From: Apostichopus japonicus
Taxonomy: Eukaryota; Echinodermata; Holothuroidea; Aspidochirotida; Stichopodidae
NCBI RefSeq assembly: GCF_037975245.1
Contig: NC_092577.1
Location: 31,029,398-31,093,397, forward strand
Length of the DNA stretch: 64,000 nt
Direction: 5' to 3'
Shown: one piece after another, positions 49,105 through 59,823 of the stretch
Numbering within the stretch: the stretch's first letter is position 1
Layout of the letters: every line of letters starts with the position of its first letter
Notes under the pieces: model-generated
What the model was told of the DNA's origin: nothing
What the model saw: only the letters and a program-made list of their open reading frames with translations
Database searches by the model: none
Program-made: the position numbers and the translations under genes

Positions 49105-49715
49105 AGAACAAAATGTTTTACAATTTCATTTGGAATAATAAGCGAGATGGGAGTAAAAGCTCTGCAGTGCTTTGTAACACAAAAAGTAGTGCGGGTGATT
49201 GGTGTTCATATACTTTCTCCAATAGTTTGAAGACAACTTGGAGGATAAAACTGCCTCTTGAAGGACACCACAGAACCTGGAAAACAATATTTAATTATGC
49301 ACTTAGAAACTTCTGGGGGGGGGGGGGCGGTATACTTGTACTTTTAGCTATAACTATGGCGAAGGTGCATGACGTAATGGCGTCTAAAACTTTCTTAGTC
49401 AGGTTTGCAATGCTTGGGCTGAATATAATTTCAGTCTTCCCGGAAGGGATTTTGTTAATCAGTATAGGCCCCTATGTCTTATATAAGGGCTGTATCAGAA
49501 TCAACTAATCGGATTATCTTTCTTCGTTTGTTATTACGCAACGATGCGTTCGAAATAGGTGACTTTTTCTTTCCTGATGAGGGCAATGTTATATGTCATT
49601 CAAAGTTTTATCATGAAAAACGAATTCAAAAGATTGCCACTCACCCATTCTACTTTGGAATTATTACTGCCATGCCGAAGTTATGGAAAACTAACTTAAC
49701 AGAAACTTAACTGTT
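49105..49715 (+). pseudogene. LINE reverse-transcriptase C-terminal remnant
   Basis: FYNFIWNNKRDGSK and LCNTKSSAG match the FxWNxKxxRVK...L motif typical of the region after the RT domain of L1/Tx1-type ORF2. A second frame carries FPDEGNVICHSKFY and HPFYFGIITAMPKLWKTNL, which resembles the ORF2 C-terminal end. Frame changes and an internal G-run (about 49315-49327) show it is dead. Same orientation as the ORF1 remnant 1.5 kb upstream. Confidence 0.6.
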
Positions 49716-50166
49716 CTAAATAACAACGAACGACTTCTTATATATCAGATTTTTTTCTGACATTTCGGTCTACAAATTATGTGTAATAGATCTAGGCCTA
49801 TTACTACTAGTAAGGTTTCCATTAACATGTGGGATCACTATTATGATACACACAGAAAATTGATCGCGTAAGATAACGCACACGCTTGTTAATTTTACTC
49901 ACGATTACAGTACAACTAGACTAAATGAGTCGGTAAAGCACAAAGCGGAGTACCGTAACACATTATTGCGTTATTTCAAGGTATTGGGTTATTTTTAAAC
50001 TTAATGTCTTATGTCAGCCATAGCGTGTTCCTAGTCAACTTTACTAATCGACAGTAAATTTATGTACATGTCGTGTTAAAATATTCAACTCTGTGTATAG
50101 CCACCCAAACGTGTTTGGCTTAACTCCATGCGCGTAGGTGTACGTGTACACTGCATACGTACGCAC

Positions 50167-50830
50167 ATGTGGCCGCCGGCATGTGTGCATGCTAAGTACA
50201 TGTACAGTACGTACGCATATGAGACGTTGATTGATCTGCAAGCTGCAGCTGCATACATTACAGGCAACCTCTTGGGCAACAAGGTAAATCTCTGATTTGT
50301 TATTTTGTAATCATATGTTATATGTGTCAGGTTATTTTGATATAATCATTTGTAATGTTGTTGACAAATTGTTGCTTCACAAATTCGATGAAAATCGAGT
50401 GGGGTAGGCTAGGCTAACGTTAGGCTAGGCCTTTGTAGCCTAGCTTAGGTTTAACTTGCTCGTGTCACGTTAAAATGCACTGTTAATGTTATTGAGTTAG
50501 ATTACAGCCTACAGTATTGATAACTCAGTAAGGACGGAAATAGGTAACATTGCACTATGTCTCATGCTGTTTAATTTACAGGACCACGGTAAAGTTATTA
50601 AACCATTGGTGACTTACAGTGGCAACTTTGTGACCTGTACAAGCTTCAAGATAATCTGTGAAGGATGTAACATTTGCAGTTCTGACAACCATGCAGACGC
50701 TCTGCTGGCTCTTGTTGCATCATACTTTGCATTTGACATTAGGTACACTACCTCTGGATCTTTGTTAGACTTTCTGCAAATAGTCATCTTGGACATTAAA
50801 CATGGAATCAAAATCACACGAAAATTGTGA
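50167..50830 (+). CDS. Tentative two-exon gene, 121 aa, unknown function
   Basis: Exon 1 (50167-50283) starts at ATG and ends AAG|GTAAAT; exon 2 (50582-50830) follows TTAATTTACAG and ends in TGA. Both borders are phase 0 and the joined frame is open. The protein opens MWPPACVHAKYMYSTYAYE, continues YITGNLLGNKDHGKVIKPL, has a cysteine cluster (CTSFKIICEGCNIC), and ends with ADALLALVASYFAFDIRY and FLQIVILDIKHG, which look like two amphipathic helices. I do not recognise the family. The intron has GTAGGCTAGGCTAACGTTAG, like PYCR intron 1 and typical first introns here. It may instead be only the last exons of a longer or decayed gene. No polyadenylation signal was assigned. Confidence 0.35.
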
Positions 50831-50924
50831 ACAGCCCTCAAAAACTTTAAAGTGCGTTAATCTGGAATCTGAAACTGCACAACTTACTTACTCTTTTGTT
50901 CATGTTGATGTTAGTTTCAAGAAA

Positions 50925-51310
50925 AGTTATAGTTCCTTTATTGTTGAATGAAGTTATACAACTACTGATGACTTTCAGCGGCAACTTTGTGTCATGTATA
51001 AACTAAAGTTATTTTGCGAAACAGGGACACAAAATCCTAAGAAAATTGTCAACAGCCCTCCAAAAGTTTAAAGTGCTGTAATATGGTAGTTGAAAGTTCA
51101 CACTTACTTTTTTGTTCATTTGATTATAAGTAATTAGTTTTAGGAAAAGTTATAAAACCTCTGATGACTTACAGGGGCTCTTGTTGCAACATACTTTTAT
51201 TTAACTTCAGATATTACCACAGGTACAAGGACATGTTATATCTGACATTCTGTAGAATGTCATCATGGACATTAAACGGACAAAAAATTCTGAGAAATTT
51301 GTGTTGTTAA
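50925..51310 (+). repeat. Decayed tandem copies of the 50582 exon
   Basis: Two degenerate repeats follow the exon. The first (about 50935-51080) keeps TGACTTTCAGCGGCAACTTTGTG and CAACAGCCCTC. The second (about 51140-51310) keeps AAAGTTATAAAACC, TGATGACTTACAG, GGCTCTTGTTGCA and GTCATCATGGACATTAAA. Both have stops and deletions. Confidence 0.65.
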
Positions 51311-53844
51311 GTACTGTAGGGTAGTTCACATCTTACTTCCTTTTAATTATGAGGTACATTTTTTGAAATCATTTTTTTGACTGTGTCAGCTCTCTTCATT
51401 TTCATATTATCAGAAATGTCTTCAAAATAGAGGGAATTTTCATAAAGAGTTATAGAACCTTGATGAAAAGTGCATAATCTGATATGCTTTACTGCAAAAA
51501 TGACATAATCTCAGAAAATGTAGATTTACAAATGTTTCATCAATTTTAATGAAAGGGGGTTGAATTTAAAAAGTCACAAATTTATGGAAATAATATAAAT
51601 TTCTTTAAAACTGAATGAAGAATTTTTCCATATGCTTTTAAAGAAATACAAAACATTAGCATGATTTGTCTCTGTGATGTCATATGCTTCTGGACATATA
51701 ATAATTATAAGTTATTTTTGCATCAATTTTCATCTTCTGAACAGGACAAGATACTTAACCTAGCTTCTAAACTACAGTATATTCTTTCCAGATAACATGA
51801 ACACAAGTCCAGAATGTTTCTTGAAAATAGATTCATAATCTCAGTTTTTTTCTATCCTCTAAAATATCTCTAGAACTGTAAGTGATAAAAATGATATCTT
51901 TAATGGATTCTGGTATTATAATCATTTTCCAAATGGGTAAAACATCTTAGATATCTAGTCTTGGCATAGTCATGTGACATATGGTAAGACCCCCACCCAA
52001 CCTTTCCAGGTTCTCATATGTGCAGGTAGAATAGCCTTACAGGTATCTAAGACGTTTATTAGAAAGCTTGGTGATGAAAAGACAATAAAAATGAATACTA
52101 TCCAACAAAGGCGTTTGTATGACGATATTGTTATAGATGTATTTTCAATCATTGTTTCTGTGGTATACTTTAATCTTTTGTACTGGTTCGTTTTAAGTTC
52201 ATTATCACAGATCCTTGTGTAAATTGTACCATTTCAACTAAGGTTCATGAGAGAGGCTGACATGAAATGCAAAAAGTTGTTTGACTCAACATTTTCAATA
52301 AGCTAGATTTATATTTTGAGGGATCTTTGTTTTTCAATTTTTTATTGTTGTTTTTAGTAGCAGGATTTTAACTACATGTTGTAAAGACTTTTCTTGTTAA
52401 TAGAGGACTGAAACATGTTATGATCCATGCATGCACAACTTTTCAGAGTTATGCATTCAAACTCATGATGCTTCATTCCATTTCAAATAATTCATATCTA
52501 CTTTGATTTCATAAGACAATGCCAGGTAGTTAAAAGGAAAAACTCCATGAGAGGTATTGGGTTAGATAAAAAAGATTAAACATCAGCAAAGTGTCATATT
52601 ACAGCTGAGTCGTTGCTTGTTAACAGTATGGCATATTTCATAATTCTATCGAAGCAGGAGCTGATCCAGAATGGGCTGGATTTATGGTGTTTTATCATGG
52701 AGCTAGAAAACATGGTTTGAGGTATAGTTAAAATGGGGGCTATTATTAGAATCATTGGTTCCATGACCCATTCAGATTTTTGTACCACTAGTATTTATTT
52801 AAATATTAGGTCATATCAGCATATCAATACATTTTAAAGTGATAAAGTTATGTTTTAAAACATAGCTCAAGGGTCCAGTCAGAAAGGGGGAGGCAAGTTA
52901 ACCACCCTATAAGTCCCAAAAAGATCTGCAATAGAAGAGTTTCGATATATTTATAAAAAAGTATTTTAAGTGTGGAAAGAAATTCACGACCCATCTACAT
53001 TTTTGGAAAATCCATAAAATGTTATTTATTTTCTGTTTAAGGACATTTTCCTGGTCTATACACTATAACCATGTTAAGTTGTTGAGTTATTGTTTGAGTT
53101 TGAGAAAATAAACAAATGGAAAGAGAAATTCTCCTTTTACTGTTTGGTTATTGCACTTATTATAGTAGAAATACTCATAAGGATAGAGTAGGAATAAACT
53201 TCTTATCTAAAAGAAGTACTCTTGGTTCCTAAATATAAACATGTTGTTTCGTTTGGGAGACAGAAAATCGCTGGAACTGTGGACGAGTAATTCTAAACAC
53301 TTGTTTAAATGTAAACAATACACATTTAAAGGTACTCATCAACACCTTAAAATACCCATGTTACCTGTGTTTAAATGTAAACACTGCATATAGTAAAAGT
53401 ACTCATCAACACTAATCTTACCCATTTTATTTGTGTAGTTTGGAAAACAAGATTTACTCACTTATTTGGGTTTATTTACCCACAATTTTTTCTGTGTGTA
53501 ATATCACTTTTAAACTGGAAATCAAGTTTTATGTTACCGTTTAGCGCTGTTCGGGAGTACAGTTCAGTATACATTCAATTATGTATTATTCATAAAATTT
53601 TAGGTGTAAACTATACTCTTTATTTCGCGTAAATGTTAAACATTCTCTTTTGTTTTTTCTGCAATTCAGATAAATGAAACGATGAACATTTGGTGGTACC
53701 CTCGTGTACAGAATTTTTGGAAAGAGAAATGTGTGTTGTGTGTTGGGAAACGATTTATGAGTTGAATGTAAAATCTGCAAGTTTTGTTGAGCTGAAAACG
53801 GTCGTTATCCTATTAATTTATGTTATATGCGAAGTATTATATCC
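51311..53844. other. Intergenic; nothing recognised apart from a small direct repeat
   Basis: AT-rich. A roughly 70-nt unit is repeated twice in tandem at about 53301-53440 (GTTTAAATGTAAAC and ACTCATCAACAC in both). No gene is supported. Confidence 0.5.
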
Positions 53845-54213
53845 TTAAGGGCATTGAAGACTGGCCCCAAACCACATACCGCCCTCTATAAAAATTAACT
53901 TTCCGTTGCTTGCAAGTGAAGCTTTCTTCGTGCCGCTACAAAATGCAGACAGTAATGAAACGTGATACCTTGTTATCTTTTATCTGGATCGTATATGTCC
54001 ATCGCTGCTATGTACACTGTGTTGTGGGTATTGACCGTAGCTGCATGTATTGACTGTACACTAGTGTCTAATTACCGACGGTAGCAAGCTGTGTGTGTGT
54101 ATTTTCTGGAATCGATGGTGGTGCCAAACACTTCTGTTACACCTCATTCGAAACTATAGGTCAGATTACTGGCATCAGACGTTTCTTTGCGCGCGAGTCT
54201 TCACTCCCTTTAA
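53845..54213 (-). mobile_element. TTAA-bounded MITE, copy 2
   Basis: The near-complete reverse complement of 24357-24724, 369 bp with TTAA at both edges. Its ends read TTAA-GGGCATTGAAGACTGGCC and, inverted, TTAA-AGGGAGTGAAGACTCGCGC. Internal landmarks shared in opposite orientation include ACTAGTGTCTAATTAC and ACCTTGTTA. Equal length and boundaries define the family. Confidence 0.85.
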
Positions 54214-54635
54214 GTGTAAGAACAATGAGTCGAAGCCTGATTCAACGATTTTCCGTTATCAATTTTAATTTCATCTTGAATTTTAAGTATTAAAGAAAGA
54301 ACAACAACAACAATGCGTTAACTGATTATGTGAATGATTTGCTTTTAAGAGGTGAAATTGTTTTTTGTTTTTTTCCTCATCGCTTTGCTCACTATTTTAA
54401 TGTAGAATGCTAAAGAATTTACTCGAAGGTACAAATGAGATTACCAATAAATAAGATGGAAAACAAATGGAACAAAATACAAAATTCTGTAAAATTCAAC
54501 CAAAATGGCATTTTTATTTTTTAAACGACAGCTTTCATTATTTTATGTGTGGAGCAATACGAAAGTATATGAAAATAGGAGTTGGAACACTGCAGGGTTC
54601 TTCAAAGCTCTCTTTTTTAACATTATAGTTCAAAC

Positions 54636-54978
54636 CAGGGGGTCCCTAACTGGGGTGCATGAACTCCCAGGGGGTGCGTGAGTCCATCCCAGGGGGTTCG
54701 TGAGACGTTTCTGAAAGCCAAAACTAGAGTACTTTTTGTTGAACTAAAATCTGATATATCATACAATTTAGTAATGTACAAAAGTCGTAGGCCTACCTAT
54801 CGACAAACTCTTTTTTTCCCCCACTACAATATTACACTATGAACTTGAACTTTTACGAAGCACTGTTATGCGTATTATAATATAATAATGACTCAGCTCG
54901 TGTCTCGAAAAGTTGGGGGTTCGTGGACAACTCTGACATCCACCCGGGGTTCGTGGGGAATAAAGTTAGGAAACCCTG
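54636..54978. mobile_element. hAT MITE, 343 bp
   Basis: The ends are CAGGGGGTCCCTAACTGG and, inverted, CAGGGTTTCCTAACTTTA. Flanks are GTTCAAAC (54628-54635) and GTTTAAAC (54979-54986), an 8-bp duplication with one mismatch. GGGGTTCGTGG-type strings lie near both ends. No coding frame. Confidence 0.85.
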
Positions 54979-55551
54979 GTTTAAACTCTGTGTTACGTTT
55001 CCTATATTCATTGGCCATAGAATAAGGTGCCCAAGCGATTCTTCCACTCCCACACATGGCTTGAGAAATATTGTTTTTCTTTTTTTTTGCAGACCAAAAT
55101 ACTCATTCGTTTTTGCTGCTTTTCATAAATGCTTGCATCATCGAAATATTTAAAACAGAAAATTTCCATCTTTATGTTTTCACTTTATCTGTCAATCAAC
55201 TTTTTTTTGGCATTTAGGGTGGGCTTGAAATGTCTTCGGGACAAACACGAGTTCCTTAAAATTATTTCAAACGATTTTTTTTTGCAAAAATGACAAAACG
55301 ATCGGAAGCTTTCATGCGGAAATGCTCATTTATGTTTGCATTAATGGCGTATAGAATCACTTAATTAAACAAACTGCGATATTACATTACATATAACGGT
55401 GTATATAGGTTTATAGAGTTTTCGTTCTTCCGGTTAAGGTGATCCATTCGTCTCCTTTTAATTAATTTGCTTTCTTCTATTTTATTTCTTGTTATTTCAG
55501 AGTGATGTGAAAATAAACATCTAATATAACGCAAACAAGAGACTATGATCA

Positions 55552-55586
<35 letters not shown>

Positions 55587-56574
55587 TAAATTTCATATCC
55601 CCATCTCGTTGCATGGTCACTGGTCATCCCATGAGGATGGATGTGATGAGGGAGAGTTCTCCCACAACATCTCGGTTGCCTCCGAGATATGATGACCCTG
55701 GCAGAACACGGTATTTATCTAATCATACATCTTACTTATTGTCTAAATCTGTTTCAGAGTGCACCATTGGATGACTTTATGTTTATGTTTTTCTAGGTAA
55801 ACTCCCCCCCCCACGCACCCCAGACCCCCTACATGATGATGATGATTATTATTATTATTATTATTAATATGGTTCCTTATATAACGCAAATACTATAACA
55901 TATATATATTCAAATGCGCTTTACATGATGAAGAATAAAACAATAAAAGTAGAATTCAAAAACAAAACAAATCAAGTTAAATTAAGTTAATAATAATAGT
56001 GGATAAAAGAATATAATAATTACATGATAAACAGTAAAACAAATATATAACAAGAAAACAATTTACGAAATAATAATACATAAAAAGAATTCAGATATTA
56101 TAAGCATTGCAGTATAAATGATATAGTCGGTTCATTGACTGCGGTCGCATCTGCTTCTTTACAAACTCCTGGATTGCCCACTTCGCTTCCCCCAACGTGT
56201 TGCGATGTATTGTATACGGCAGGAATTGCATCTCCTGGGGTTTTTTACTTCAGCGTCAAAACCACAAGATTTAATTTGTATTTTAACTATTTTGATTAAT
56301 GTACCTCGTCGTAGAAATATAAACATCTGAGAGAGTTCACTCAGTCCAGAATATACATATACGGTTACCACCGTACATATAATCATGGAGCTATAGCTCC
56401 ATGATATAATAAACCGGTGCGCAATGGGGGAAGATATACCTTTCAACTAGTACTGATTTCTAAGGTCAACATTTCCTATTTAACTATAACCTACTTTATA
56501 TGACCAATCCATTCTCATTTTTATCGTACCTTTAGAAATTTGAATATGGCTTCCTTCAGTGGCTCCCTATACGC

Positions 56575-56617
<43 letters not shown>

Positions 56618-56818
56618 GACATTATAAGATTTATTATGTATTCTCTTTCTAGAAAATGACGGACCCGCGACTTGGCGACACTCCCGCCTAACATCTCATG
56701 AATTCTGTAAATTAAAGTTGCTTATTAACTACGAAATGTTACACAAAGCTACGACAAGGTACTTGGACGGACAAAACAAGCGGAGCTTCAAACTCCAGTT
56801 TTCATTATAATATATATA

Positions 56819-56850
<32 letters not shown>

Positions 56851-56885
56851 AATAATATATATATATATGTATATGTATATATATA

Positions 56886-56981
<96 letters not shown>

Positions 56982-57672
56982 ACCTTTACTCAATATACAG
57001 TGAAATATGTTGCACAATGCGCATAACTACTACATTCTCATAAAATTATCAATTTCTACAAGGCGGCATATATGCAGCAATAACATTCTTATACAAAATT
57101 AAAACGTTAGCGTATCAATAAATAATATGAGTCGTGATATATGTTTACAGCTTACTGGAGAATTATGACGTACGTGTCATATAGCTAAGGAACACGCTAT
57201 TAAAGTGCATATATAAGGTCCATATAAATAGCTAATCAACGGCTAATTTTATTACAAAAAGAAATATTCCAAACAAAAGAGAGAAAATTATACCAGAGAA
57301 CACACACAAACACTAACATTTATCAGTTAATTCAAGGATGCTGCTAAAAGCAATTATGTACATTGTTTCGTTACCACGGTATTGTTTTTTTTTATTGTGT
57401 TGTTAATATGATATTTGTAACCAGAATTTCTATTCTTCGATAGTTATTATGATTTTATGTTTGAAAATATCGATGGTGTTTTATTAAACAGAGATAAAAC
57501 TTCATGTGATTTTACATTTTACAACCAAACTCATTGTACATTTTCTCTAAATTATCAGTATATTTTTCGCAAACTTCCACAAATTCTGGTTTATCTTTGA
57601 TGGTTTTGCGTACATGGGCGTACGAGCCCAATTTGATTTGGAAGGGCGAACCGGTGAGATCCCTCTCTCTTT
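54979..57672. other. Intergenic with several microsatellites; no gene
   Basis: Simple repeats are (AAT)n at 55553-55586, (ATT)n at 55843-55866, (AAT)n at 56575-56616 and (TA)n at 56811-56977. A palindromic CATGGAGCTATAGCTCCATG lies at 56383-56402. No exon is supported. Confidence 0.55.
56811..56977. repeat. (TA)n microsatellite
   Basis: About 165 bp of TA dinucleotides with a few ATAC/AAAT interruptions in the left half. The apparent 84-aa IYIY frame is an artefact. Confidence 0.95.
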
Positions 57673-58253
57673 ATAAAGGATTGGTTCAGGTGTCTGACAT
57701 GTCTATCTTGTATGAAAGAGCTTAAAAAGACAAGCAGAACAGTGAAGAAACTACCATGATAGCATTCTCTGTTAAGGTTATATCACACTTTGAAGATTTT
57801 CAAAATTTCTTTGCAAATGACTGGTGTAGAAAGACTATCTGTGAGGGTGTGATGTCACATCCTCACTTCCTGAACATGTGTCAATATATTTCATTAAAAA
57901 ATAATTACATTTTTTTTCCACAAATCTAAAAAAATATAATCAAACGTTCTTCAGATGTTAAATCTCAAATACTTGCCTTGACACATATGAGATCTCCTGA
58001 CGTATCTTTTGGTTGTAAGTCATAAAATCTTACAAAATATTTTAATAAAATAACAAAGACTTTTCAGGAATGTGAGGATATGACGTCACAGCTAGTCTGA
58101 TTTCAGCAGTTTCTACACAATCAGATAGAACTTTAAACTTGAATATCTCCTAAACAGAAAAAGATATTTGAATAATATCTTCACTATTGGGTTTCTTTTA
58201 TTGCCCTCTTTCATATAAGATAAACATTTGTGACACCTGAACTAATCCTTTAA
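57673..58253. mobile_element. Foldback (long inverted repeat) element, ~580 bp
   Basis: The left arm begins AAAGGATTGGTTCAGGTGTC and the right arm, inverted, begins TTAAAGGATTAGTTCAGGTGTC. Similarity continues inward for about 200 nt (TATCTT-TATGAAAGAG, AGTGAAGA, TTGTGTAGAAA or GGTGTAGAAA, GTGATGTCACATCCTCAC against GTGACGTCATATCCTCAC). A roughly 170-nt AT-rich centre separates the arms. The right edge is TTAA and the left ATAA, so a TTAA target site with one change is likely. No coding frame. Confidence 0.75.
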
Positions 58254-58776
58254 ATTCGACGTTCGTTGTAAGGAATACCAACAACACGACAACATCGTCT
58301 TTGACAAGGGAAGGAAAGCCATGATGGAGTGCAAACTTTGTCAAACCACCACAACATCAATGTCAGATTAGTCGGGCAAGCTTGGACTGTTAAGTCTAAT
58401 TATCTGAGGCTCATTTTTCCCCCGGGACTAAACTGAGTTTCATCAAACAAGATGATTGCATTTTGTTTGCAGTGCCCAAAACAATTTCAGCACATTTCCC
58501 GAATTTTCAAGGAAATATACTTGTTGGGGGGGGGGGGGGGGTTCACCCCTCCCCTCCCTGCCTCCTATGTGTGTTTATGCCACATTCCAAATGATTGCAG
58601 TAAGAACGAAAGCCTTCTCTGCTTGCGTGGGTTACAGTTTTTTAACTGCCCACTCAAATGTTCAAAGCGAACCCATCAGGGGGCGTAATATTTCTTAAAC
58701 CACATAAATTCCATTATTCGTTAATTGTTGATGAGTTTCAAATCCACATATTTCCAGATTTTCGTTGTGTTTATTT
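58254..58776. other. Downstream flank of minus-strand GPCR
   Basis: Contains a 14-nt G-run at about 58525-58540 and otherwise plain sequence. Part is probably the receptor 3' UTR. Confidence 0.45.
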
Positions 58777-59823
58777 TCAAATATGTGAAGTAACCATGGA
58801 GGTATCTCTGCTTGCAAACGAGGAACCTCCTTCTGACGTAGCATTCCCCGCCTTTGAGGTTGAGCCTTCTCGCTTCCATAGGTTACTATTACACAGAGCC
58901 TTGCGAAAGTGAGGATTAGTGGCGGCGTATATGAATGGATTAGCACATGAATTGATTAAAGCCAGAGGGACGGACACTTGGTAAATGAAGTTATAATAAT
59001 TAATGACTTTCCAACCATGCAACAAAAATGCCATTTGATCAATGCTCCACGTCGAAATGAAAGTAATAATAACAAACAGAACCATCTTGAATATTTTCTT
59101 GCGTGCACGTACTACCGCTAGCTCTCTCTGTACCACACCTTTCGATTCGGACCTATTTCGAAAAATGGCACCTTCCTGCTTCCTGAGGCACCTCAGCGTC
59201 ATCGAATGGGCCGTTACCATGATCACAACGGGTAAAAAATACTCCAACACAAATATGATGGTCCCTATGATAGCTTCGAAGAAGTCACCACCGAAGTCAG
59301 TCAGACAAACTCCGGTTTCCGAATCGCGAAATGTTATCACCAGATTGTAGACGACATTAATGGTACCCGACGCAACCCAAACCCCGAGGATGACCCAACC
59401 AGAGCGATTCTTTGGAAAGACAAATCTGTATTTTAAAGGAAACAGGATAGAAATACACTGCTCAATGGTCATAGCGGTCAGAATGAATATTGACGCTACC
59501 AACGATATCCACAATGCACATCGTAGGAAGATGACCTTACAGTAGACAAACCCTATCAATCCATCCGGTGTGCTAACTGCGTCAGGATACGGTAACAGAT
59601 TAATCGAAGAGCAAAGATCGGCTATCGCTAGGCTTCGGATTAATTTGTCCATATTCGTCAGTCGCGAGAGCCTCCAAGTGTAAACAAAGATGGTGACTGA
59701 ATTTCCGATGATGCCGATTCCCGCGATGGTTACTTGCGAATAGAGTAACCAAGACCATAGCAACGGATACCACGTGAATGGACCATCGTATACGGCGGTG
59801 GTGTTGTTGTTGTTCATGGTCAT
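58777..59823 (-). CDS. Class A GPCR, intronless, paralogue of the 6252 receptor
   Basis: An intronless 348-aa seven-helix receptor starting at ATG 59823-59821 (MTMNNNN); a second in-frame ATG is at residue 3. Landmarks are N-glycosylation sites at Asn6/Asn7, TM1 Asn41 (GNSVTIF), TM2 Asp69 (AIADL), Cys95 and Cys173 (disulfide), TM4 Trp149, TM5 Pro198 and TM7 NPFIY (295-299). As in the 366-aa receptor, the DRY box is EQC (121-123), without the conserved Arg, and TM6 (TWSID, Trp259) lacks the usual proline. Both also share LEYF-P--IMV, CLRKQ and NSCANPFIY with NP-FR-AL. Ligand and coupling are unknown. A TATATAAT box lies on minus at about 60152-60159. Confidence 0.93.
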   Translation of the reverse strand: MTMNNNNTTAVYDGPFTWYPLLWSWLLYSQVTIAGIGIIGNSVTIFVYTWRLSRLTNMDKLIRSLAIADLCSSINLLPYPDAVSTPDGLIGFVYCKVIFLRCALWISLVASIFILTAMTIEQCISILFPLKYRFVFPKNRSGWVILGVWVASGTINVVYNLVITFRDSETGVCLTDFGGDFFEAIIGTIIFVLEYFLPVVIMVTAHSMTLRCLRKQEGAIFRNRSESKGVVQRELAVVRARKKIFKMVLFVIITFISTWSIDQMAFLLHGWKVINYYNFIYQVSVPLALINSCANPFIYAATNPHFRKALCNSNLWKREGSTSKAGNATSEGGSSFASRDTSMVTSHI

